Below, one piece after another: positions 56,236 through 64,000 of a DNA stretch of 64,000 nt. Each line of letters begins with the position of its first letter. Positions within the stretch are counted from its first letter, which is position 1. The translations under genes were made by a program, and so were the position numbers. The notes beneath the pieces were generated by a model, which saw only the letters and a program-made list of their open reading frames with translations, ran no database searches and was not told the origin of the DNA. Origin of the DNA: Siphonodentalium dalli (taxonomy: Eukaryota; Mollusca; Scaphopoda; Gadilida; Siphonodentaliidae); the NCBI GenBank assembly GCA_032622095.1, contig CP136069.1:199301239-199365238 (forward strand), read 5' to 3'.

Positions 56236-57536
56236 GAGATGGACTTTTAAAGAAGAACCAAGAACAAATCAAAGCTAGCAACTCCCATCCAGCTATAGTT
56301 ATGGCAACAACAACAACAACAAAATAACAATATGCCTAGATCATTTGTAGTTCATCTTCACCATGTCATTTTAATGTAACACCATTAGATGTCCCATCCA
56401 AATTTTCCAAAGTGGATAACAGGGGAGGGCATACTGCCCTTCCCAATCCCCCGGGCTCATCCCCCAAATCCCCAAATAAAGGCTATGTGAATATTTTGGT
56501 CCTGTAGGAACCTATTTGTAAGATACGTTGCAGCCCAGCGTGGGGGGGGGGTGGAAATGGAGACCCGCTAGGCTCTAGCAACGTCCCTGCGTTATTTAAT
56601 AGTATTGCGTTTCGGATACCATTGTGGCCAAGTTATGGGGGAGGGGTTTGTGACGCCTAAATGTGACTTGTTTCCTGTTACTGTTCTTTGAAACATAAAG
56701 ATCGTTCGGTTCTCATATTATTACATCGATGGTCGATTGGTGTAGCGCATGTCGAAATATTTATTTTTGTCACAATTGGCTTAATATTTGAAGAAAATAT
56801 GTAAATAAAATAATTTGAAAAATAATATCGCTGCAATCGGGATCCAGTTATGCATTCGCAAACCAAATCACCCGGGATCCGGGCATCCGGCATACGAGAA
56901 AAATGGTGGGGTGAATCGGTACCATTGAATATATGCTGCATTTTCGATTATACGGCAATAAAGTAAACCGACAAAGTATACCTAGTTTATATTCACGCCA
57001 CATGTGTATGTCATCAAGCCAAGTTCATACGTTTTAACACCACACAGCATGCACATACAACACGTGTTGTAAATAAGTTCTATAGATACAGCAATTAGTG
57101 GAACATTTATTCGCCATAATTCACAGCATTATATCGTATATAAATAAATATGTATTCAAACGAGACAAGTGTGCCCACACTATTGAACAAATTCGAAATA
57201 TTTGTTTTATCAATTTTCTTAACGCTTTAAAATTTACCCGGTACCATATGCAAGCTTCGCTAATTTGAAATGCTATAAACCAATATCGTTGAAATAAAAC
57301 GACAGGTGTTGGGGGCTGACACTTTTCTTTGTATTACAAACATCCCCGATTTTGATTGGTCGGCTCTGTGCGGCACGTGCCGGCTGTGTGAATGAGTTTT
57401 CGCAAGTATGAATGAAAACCCGCATTCAATATGCACGCTACTATTATTAGTTGAACAAATTATTGTCTCCTTTGTTCGGTCCACTTCTCTCGGGACACAA
57501 TAGAGTAACGGTCCAAGTACCGTAAGGCAACGGCAG
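56236..57536. other. Upstream region of the SPSB3-like gene
   Basis: Mostly unrecognised. 56468-56530 keeps a piece of R8 (TATGTGAATATTTTGGTCC). A perfect 12-bp palindrome CGGCACGTGCCG at 57371-57382 is centred on an E-box CACGTG about 155 bp before the TATA box. Minus-strand ORFs (56678-56941, 57260-57484) show no motif. Confidence 0.45.
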
Positions 57537-57544
57537 TATAAATA
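57537..57544 (+). promoter_or_regulatory. TATA box of the SPSB3-like gene
   Basis: TATAAATA lies 149 nt before the start ATG, which puts a transcription start near 57565-57575. A CCAAT (57566-57570) and a CRE-like TGACGTAC (57587-57594) fall just downstream, in what would be the 5' UTR. Confidence 0.5.
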
Positions 57545-57692
57545 AGGGACCGTTATTTCCTAAGCCCAATCAGATTTGAATTCCGGTGACGTACGGAAGC
57601 CCAGGCTGTGTCTTCTGCTCTCGAGGCAGACCTGGCATATCATTAGGATAGATACATAACATTATCATAAGGCAGTGCGCGTCAGCTGTACG

Positions 57693-58430
57693 ATGATTAT
57701 AGATCAGTTGCAGCATCTGGCGTCGAAACCCAGGCAGACGACAGTTTTAACAGAACAACCACGAGTACCGTTACAGGATGGATGCGAAGAATCTTGGAGC
57801 TGGAACAAACGTGATAAATCTCACGAGGTCAGACTTTCACATAATCACGTGTCTGCACAGTTCCACCCTAACTGGAGTAACGGAACAGCAGGCGTACGAG
57901 GAAGCACTGCTCTGAACTATGGGCGACATTACTGGGAAGTGAAAGTGACGAAGCGAATTTTCGGTACAAGCATGATGTTCGGAATCGGAACCCGAAAGGC
58001 ACGGTTGCATGTGGATGCGTTCGTTAACATGATCGGAGAGGACCGACACAGCTGGGGGCTGTCACACAAGGGACTCTTGTGGCATAACGGAAGTTGGAAG
58101 CAATACACAAAACCGTTCAAAGAGAATGAATCCACAACCATAGGACTTCTGTTCGACTGGTATCAAGGTACGCTAACGTTCTATAAAGATGGACAATCTC
58201 TTGGAGAAGCTTTCACTGGATTGAACGAAATTAAGGAAGAAGTGTTTCCGATCGTCTGTTCAACAGCTGCAAAAACAGAAATGACATTGGGCAAACGAAG
58301 AAGGACTTATTATAGTTTGCAGGACAGATGCCGTGCAACAATTCTATCCCGAATGAGGAAAGAAAGTGACGCTATGAAGTTGCCGCTACCTAACAAAATG
58401 AAGTCATTTCTCAGAGGACAGGAAAGATGA
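57693..58430 (+). CDS. SPSB3: SPRY domain-containing SOCS box protein 3-like
   Basis: 245 residues in one exon. SPSB proteins recruit substrates through the SPRY domain to an Elongin B/C-Cullin 5 ubiquitin ligase; vertebrate SPSB3 is reported to act on nuclear targets. The SPRY domain covers about residues 35-200, with WSWNKRDKS at the start, GTAGVRG (65-71), GRHYWEVKV (77-85), GTSMMFGIGT (91-100), SWGLSHKGLLWH (120-131), GTLTFYKDG (159-167) and FPIVCSTAA (185-193). The SOCS box follows: BC box SLQDRCRATI (208-217), matching the S-L-x3-C-x3-hydrophobic rule, and Cul5 box LPLP (230-233). The ATG at 57693 is chosen because the frame is closed by TAA at 57657 and no earlier ATG exists; A at -3 is favourable. 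It is about 100 residues shorter at the N-terminus than human SPSB3. Lack of introns could mean a retrocopy, but the frame and motifs are intact. GTAGGTAAAT just after the stop could be a donor for a 3' UTR intron. Confidence 0.88.
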   Translation: MIIDQLQHLASKPRQTTVLTEQPRVPLQDGCEESWSWNKRDKSHEVRLSHNHVSAQFHPNWSNGTAGVRGSTALNYGRHYWEVKVTKRIFGTSMMFGIGTRKARLHVDAFVNMIGEDRHSWGLSHKGLLWHNGSWKQYTKPFKENESTTIGLLFDWYQGTLTFYKDGQSLGEAFTGLNEIKEEVFPIVCSTAAKTEMTLGKRRRTYYSLQDRCRATILSRMRKESDAMKLPLPNKMKSFLRGQER

Positions 58431-58763
58431 TGCTGTAGGTAAATTTTCTTTGTGATTACCCAGGTAATACCTCTGTGATAACCGCTCAAATTATTTATTG
58501 TTCCATGTTGAAAATGATATATAGTGCATATTTTAGTAATTTCCGTTCAATGAACGGTAACTTGCCACATGCCACGTCTAGCATTTATACCAGGAAATTG
58601 TAAATCGCTTTCATGCTTGTATATAATTCAATGTGCTTTCCATAATTCCCAATATTTGCATTGTTATATATCCAAACATACCACATATTAGGTGCTTTCT
58701 TCCAAATTTGATACTTATGATGGTAAATAATTTAGAATTTCGAAGCAGTTCATTGATATCACA
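58431..58763 (+). other. Downstream of the SPSB3-like gene
   Basis: AT-rich 3' UTR or intergenic sequence. No AATAAA was seen before the type C MITE at 58768. Confidence 0.4.
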
Positions 58764-58767
58764 TTAA

Positions 58768-59022
58768 CCCTTCCATGACTGGAGCTTCCTGAAATTTTGC
58801 GAAAACCATGTGCCAATGCATTCACTTATATATGCGAGTCGCACATAGAGCGCCTCGCATATTATAAGAGAATGCATTGGCCTAACAATATTTACCTTGA
58901 CATTATAAGCCAGTGCATTCTCTTATATATACGAGGCTCACTATGGAGGACTCGCATATATAAGAGAATGCATGACACATGGTCTTTAATGCTACACCAG
59001 CGCAGCTCCCGTCATGAAAGGG
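58768..59022 (+). mobile_element. Core-hairpin MITE, type C, full
   Basis: TTAA occurs at 58764-58767 and 59023-59026. The ends are CCCTTCCATGACTGGAGC and GCTCCCGTCATGAAAGGG. The hairpins are at about 58810-58880 (tip CGCAC-ATA-GAGCG) and 58912-58975. It lies about 340 bp after the SPSB3-like stop codon. Confidence 0.85.
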
Positions 59023-59494
59023 TTAATATTTCGTTGCATTCACTCGAGGTTTACGTTCACACTGGTAAATTTGCTTGGTAAATTACCCGGCCTGTCGTTC
59101 CAGAGGGCTATGTTGTATTAGAATATGAACGGTATTTCCCACAGTTCACATCATGAGCAATAAGATCCTGTAATTGCACATAGCCACTTTCTCTGAGCTT
59201 ACTATATGGTAAGACAAATCATGGAATCTTGCAGTCGTGAAATTTCATAATTCTATACTGAAAATACATGAACTGAAGCAAAATGCATGTCAAAATATGT
59301 CAATAGATAGCCATTTCGGACAAATGTTTGAAGAGTTATCAGATTTGCCAGTGTGTGAAAGTAGCCCAATGCGAGTCATTATTAGTCTTCATTTCTATAT
59401 TGCTCATATACAAGTTAATGGTCACGCAAATTGTGGGAACCAATAACTGTTATCGATACACACAACCGACCTTTTCTACTTTGGTCCAGATTAA

Positions 59495-59896
59495 CCCTTT
59501 ACCCAACAAACCGGCCAAAACCGGCCAAATAAAGCTGCAACAGCCTAAATTATCTTGGGTCTGTCTCAATAAAACCATACAAATATGGATATCATTGGAA
59601 CCGGCTCATTGACCACATTGTGATGGTTTCAGTTATGCCCTGTGCCAATGCATTCTCTTATATATGCGAGTCGACCATAGGTCGCCTCGCATATATAAGA
59701 GAATGCATTGGCCTAAAAAAAATCTTTTTTTAACACTTTTTACCATTTTTTCTTACATTCTTTAACAATTTTATAATTTTTAATGTGTTAAGCCAATGCA
59801 TTCTCTTATATATGCGAGGCGACCTATGGTCGACTCGCATATATAAGAGAATGCATTGGCACAGGGTAAAAAAAATCCCGTCTGTTGGGTAAAGGG
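59495..59896 (-). mobile_element. Core-hairpin MITE, type A with a type B patch
   Basis: TTAA occurs at 59491-59494 and 59897-59900. From the left come CCCTTTACCCAACAAACC, the long arm, hairpin (about 59643-59711) and inverted hairpin (about 59793-59861). Then comes ACAGGGTAAAAAAAATCCCG, which is the type B junction, directly followed by TCTGTTGGGTAAAGGG, the type A end. Confidence 0.9.
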
Positions 59897-59900
59897 TTAA

Positions 59901-60666
59901 ACTGAGAACGTGATGGCTGCAACACATGCATGTACATCGGTGTCATGCCAAACAACACCAAAAACGTTCAACCGCAAACAAGGCAACTGATCCATGCCGA
60001 TTGCCCTTCGCAAAATATGTCTGGAGGTCGAGTTATAGATGTTTAATATTTTTTACATTGAACAGCTGCGATAAGCCTCGCTGAATCAACAAACTCCCAC
60101 ATGACTCAATCGGAGAAAACAGTGATAAAGTGTAATAATCGGAACAATGAGATGCGAGGCATCCACCTCCCATTCCTGATTTTGATATCGATCGGCGTCA
60201 TCTCTAGCTATCTGTTGACTCATTGCGAACAAATCGATATTCTGTGATTGCTTTGCTTCCGTCTGATATCGCCCTCGTACAAAAGCCTTTGTTGCGCTGC
60301 AGATATCTATATTTCATGGCTACTAAACAAAGGGAAAATCTCGACCATACTCATCGTCACAGACAAAGACGGGGATGTTTACGACAGATGAGCAGTGATC
60401 ATGATACTGTCTCGATTCTCGGTTCGCGATCACCGATACAGCTGATCGATAATCCCTTATGTACGCAGAAGGTCGAAAATGTCATTCTACATTCGATTTA
60501 ACCATGCGTTGGAATATGATTAAACGCATGCTTGTCGTGGTTCGATAACTAATCACCGAATGGAAAGGAATCGATTTTATCACTGAAAGCTGTATAGCAT
60601 GACTCGATCAGATTTTGCTTCCAATTTAGACTTTAGCAGGCCTCAAAATATTTCCAGATGAAGCTT
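59901..60666. other. No recognised gene
   Basis: Composition is closer to 45% GC around 60100-60560, with frequent GATC and CGAT words. A 92-codon + frame (60223-60501) with ATG at about 60316 has a basic HRHRQRR stretch but no recognisable domain; it is left unannotated. Confidence 0.35.
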
Positions 60667-60785
60667 TTGAGAGAACCATGGGGGGGGGCTTGTTTCGATG
60701 ACGTATTGAGATAACCATGGGGGCGCTTGTTTCGATGGCGTATTGAGAGAACCATGTGGGACGCTTGTTTCGATGGCATAACCCC
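60667..60785 (+). repeat. ~42-bp tandem repeat, 3 copies
   Basis: GAGAGAACCATGGGGG, CGCTTGTTTCGATGGCGTAT recurs three times with G-run length changes. Confidence 0.85.
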
Positions 60786-61365
60786 CTACCGGTTGATTGA
60801 ACATACAAGCTGTTGCCTATTCATTACATCGTTTAGTTGTCGTCTGATTCTCCTTATTATGTAATTAGCAACATTTGGAATCTGTTTGACGGCTGCACAA
60901 AACGTCTGCAGCTAATTAATATTCAAGGTCCGCTAATTTATATTCCATAACAGAGCTCCATGCTTTAGTAATTCACGTGTTGTGCATTTGCAATCAAACT
61001 GATTTCTAGAATAGTTTACATACCAATGTACATACACCATCGTCGTCCCGTAACATATGCTGCCCACGAAAAGTTAATCAGCTTCACACATATCATTTTT
61101 GATAAACTTAATCCCCTTGATTGTTATTATAAATGCAGTGTCGATGTTTGTGTGTATCGTATAAAGGGCAGTAACGCAAAATGGGTCAGGTTACTAAGGT
61201 TGCTACGAATTTGGGCAAGATTCAGTCTAATGCGCGAAATTAGGAAACAGCTGTATAAGTTTCTACTTCACGGAAGTAAACGTACATTTTAATAATAGAT
61301 TTCAAACTCAAAGTGGATACAAATGCTCAATGAATGAACATTTATATCTCAGCTGTCGTCTGCTC
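60786..61365. other. No recognised gene
   Basis: Unremarkable AT-rich DNA. The 88-codon frame at 61026-61292 has no motif that could be recognised. Confidence 0.35.
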
Positions 61366-61530
61366 TTGTTTTTAGACTCTCATGTCTGTATATTGGCACG
61401 CATTCCGTCGATGTCTCTTGTTTTGAGACTCTCATGTCTGTATATTGGCACGCATTCCGTCGATGTCTCTTGTTTTGAGACTCTCATGTCTGTATATTGG
61501 CACACACTCCGTCGATGTCTCTTGTTGAAT
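61366..61530 (+). repeat. 52-bp tandem repeat, 3 copies
   Basis: GAGACTCTCATGTCTGTATA, TTGGCACGCATTCCGTCGAT, GTCTCTTGTTTT, almost identical copies. Confidence 0.9.
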
Positions 61531-61699
61531 AGACTGGTTCCTGTTCCAAAAACTGCGAAGATCTGAATACGTAGAAACCTGACCTCCTTAGCGACAGTGA
61601 TGTCTCATGGCGACCATGTGCCCTTTCCTATATACTTCATTCATATTCAAATTTGTGTCTCATTGTTCTGTCTCATTCATCATTTATATGTATATAGAA

Positions 61700-61730
61700 A
61701 ACCCCGTTTCAGTATTTATTTATTTATTTA
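61700..61730 (+). repeat. (TATT)n microsatellite
   Basis: A short pure TATT run. From 61731 to 62084 nothing was recognised. Confidence 0.85.
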
Positions 61731-62084
61731 TATGTTCAAGACCGACGTAAAGTTAGTCTACGGATGAAATCTAGTCATAATTTATTTTGCAAACGATATA
61801 TTTCTATCGTGCATATGTATAAACCCAATCACTTGGGTCATTGTAATATAGCGTAAATGTAAATTATAAGAGTGACTGTTGAAGAGAAAGGTATGTATGG
61901 ATGCTGTTGAATATGCCTAATCGAGTATCTGTCCTGTTGGACACCTTTCGCATAATGAACTTCTACTGATAATAATTACGAATACCTAATAATAGTCGTA
62001 ATTTTTGTTCGCACGGTCGAAAGACCTTTTTCGAAGAATTGACTATTTCGAGTCTGTTTGTATGAAAATAGTTCTGTTTCTGCC

Positions 62085-62111
62085 AAACGGACTTGGCACT
62101 CAAAGGGTTAA
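62085..62111 (+). mobile_element. Type D MITE, solo right end
   Basis: ACGGACTTGGCACTCAAAGGG then TTAA equals the type D terminus of 1233-1684. No hairpin or left end is nearby. Confidence 0.65.
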
Positions 62112-63328
62112 ACTTCTTGCCAGTCACATTAAAGCGATGTAGCTCTGCTTGTCGTGATTATTTTGTACTTAATTATGATGTTAATGGGTCATAGCCAGTG
62201 GTAGGCTCGGTGATTGTATGCAAACCTCGCGTGTCCATATTTGGCTTCTCGAAACCGTAACTAAGGATATGGTAAAACGACAACTGATATAGAGAGCACA
62301 TATTCTAGTGACGTATTACCCTATTCGTAATTATTATAAGTAGTAGTTCATTATGCGAATGGTGTCTATTTAATGATGTTGAATGTTTCAAACATAAATG
62401 CGGCTGTGGAAATAGTGTGTAAATGTATGTGTGACACGTGTGAAAAAAAAGTGTGAAAATCTTGTTTATTCTTCTAATTTATAAATTATATACTTATTTA
62501 TGTTATGACTTCAAGTCAAGCATACAAAACGATGGGCCACCACGTGCAATATTCCATGTATATAAGTTGACAGAAATGTCGAACAATATTCAATTGTGTA
62601 CATATTTTTGTTTATATGTGTATATATGTATATAGGTAAATTCGGTCGACACAGCTGACGATCGTAGATCGAGATAATAAAAGCCGATTCATGTAACTAT
62701 ACTCAAATGTCAAAGTTATTAACTATTACCATCTGCATTTGATCGTTAATGGCACATTCTGCCACATGGGTACAAAAATGCCACGTGGTTACTTCAAACA
62801 TGCTACTATAAATTAGGTCTTGGGTACACGTGATCTTGTTTCGTAACCCGTTGTTATTTATGTCCCTCCAAAACATCGAATCTATGTGTAGAAACATAAA
62901 TAGCAAACAAAAGAGTGTTTTTCAAGCAGCAAATCTCACTCCAAATATGCTATTTTATACACAGGAGTAAAAATAGAAAGTCAATTTGATTTTGTAAAAT
63001 TTTATAAATATAACTTTAAAGGGAGAGTACCTAAGTCCAGCCATAACTTTTGTGGGACCATCTCTTACTATATTCACCCGAAAATATTTAACAATGGAAT
63101 GAATTTGAGTCAGGGATGAGTGCAAAATACACCACTGTTCTCTATGATCGATGTAAAACAACATGGTAATTATAATGAAAATGAGTTAATGGCTAAAGCC
63201 TTTTATACAATTCGTTATAATTATTAGGTTGTTATATGTGGTTCTTTGTGTAGGTGAGTGTATTTAACTCTTATTTTTGACTCATATTACTTCTTTTATC
63301 AGATAGTATCTGTTGAGTATAGTAAGAT
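62112..63328. other. No recognised gene
   Basis: AT-rich DNA with only short unrecognised ORFs. Confidence 0.4.
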
Positions 63329-63789
63329 ATGTGACCCGCCATATCAAATCCAGTCGTAAGTCGGGATTTTTTTACCCTGTGCAAATGCATTCTCTTATAT
63401 ATGCGAGTCGACCATAGGTCGCCTCGCCTATATAAGAGAATGCATTGGCCTAACAATTTTTTACAATTTTAATAATTTGTTCTTGTATTCTTTAACAATT
63501 TTATAATTTCACCCATACAGAGCCCCAGACAAACATGAGCAGACGACACTCTTCTATATGCTTCTATATATGTGTGGGGCTCCCTGCAGGGTAATGGATA
63601 TTTATTATTTTATGTCCTAAAAATTGTCAGAAACATTTATTTAAAAAAAATGATAAAAAATTGTTAGGCCAATGCATTCTCTTATATATGCGAGGCGACC
63701 TATGGTCGACTCGCATATATAAGATAATGCATTGCCACAGGGTAAAAAAAATCCCGACTTACGACTGGATTTGATATGGCGGGTCACAT
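63329..63789 (+). mobile_element. Core-hairpin MITE, type B, full
   Basis: The termini are ATGTGACCCGCCATATC and GATATGGCGGGTCACAT. The hairpins are at about 63380-63449 and 63667-63735, each with one or two substitutions. The internal segment has the same orientation as in 50317-50782. Confidence 0.9.
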
Positions 63790-63889
63790 ATGGCCCCATA
63801 AATGGCTGGGTTTACGTACAGTTTCCCTTTACAGTAATGGACCCCCTCGATCTTAATTCGTCAGCTGTCCGTGGTCGAACATTGTATTT

Positions 63890-63957
63890 AACACTGTACT
63901 GGAGAATAGACTCGTTCTCTCCACTGTACTGGAGAATAGTCTCGTATTCTCCACTGC
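63890..63957 (+). repeat. ~33-bp direct duplication
   Basis: ACTGTACTGGAGAATAGACTC / ACTGTACTGGAGAATAGTCTC, each followed by GT(A)TTCTCCACTG; the unit is itself partly palindromic (GGAGAATA ... ATTCTCC). Confidence 0.8.
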
Positions 63958-64000
63958 GGACAAGCGAAATCCAAAAAACAATGCAATCGATGGCCAGAAT

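Noticed and set aside
60223-60501. 92-codon ORF with a basic stretch
   Set aside because: No recognisable domain, no start context, and length within chance expectation for a less AT-rich segment.

Overview
This is eukaryotic, AT-rich DNA dominated by repeats, and it most resembles an invertebrate, probably molluscan, nuclear genome. That placement is an inference. It rests on intron-split genes with GT/AG splice sites, an SPRY/SOCS-box gene, LINE and Helitron remnants, many palindromic MITEs, and large satellite arrays including one flanked by inverted repeats, a layout known from bivalve 'pearl'-type elements. No bacterial operons, CRISPR arrays, rRNA or convincing tRNA genes were seen.

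Genes. Two exons of an EPS15/EPS15L1-like endocytic adaptor lie on the + strand: a 100-codon DPF-rich exon (729-1028) and what looks like the terminal exon (8865-9122), separated by a 7.8-kb intron full of MITEs. The gene must begin upstream of the window. The only complete gene recognised is an intronless SPSB3-like SPRY/SOCS-box substrate receptor (57693-58430) with a TATA box upstream. A 64-codon ORF (40028-40222) is a weak small-protein candidate. Two broken LINE reverse-transcriptase C-termini lie on the minus strand (37565-38745 and 47520-47842).

Layout. 1-9.5 kb: the EPS15-like gene. 9.6-14.2 kb: MITE-rich intergenic DNA. 14.47-17.70 kb: a 96-bp satellite (27 units) bounded by inverted repeats. 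17.8-21.7 kb: old interspersed repeats, a TA-inserted MITE, and 66-bp, CAT-trinucleotide and 53-bp tandem repeats. 21.67-26.64 kb: a 5-kb, 38-bp satellite with higher-order structure. 27.4-34.7 kb: several unrelated tandem arrays and TGTGACCC-ended MITEs. 35.3-37.0 kb: two Helitron-like nonautonomous elements. 37.5-47.9 kb: LINE fragments, shuffled segmental repeats and a peculiar element with CCGAA motifs phased every 10-11 bp. 48-57 kb: interspersed repeats and a hAT-like element. 57.5-58.4 kb: the SPSB3-like gene. 58.7-64 kb: more MITEs.

Most notable. About 34 copies of one 69-nt hairpin (27-bp perfect arms, one mismatch, 5 bp, an ATA loop) occur inside at least four element types with different ends. 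Three of these types end in CCCTT/AAGGG-like termini and sit at TTAA, as piggyBac-derived MITEs do; the fourth ends in ATGTGACCC. The hairpin stem shows paired base changes between copies, and one copy is a chimera of two types. This modular, shared-core MITE system is the best candidate for something undescribed here.
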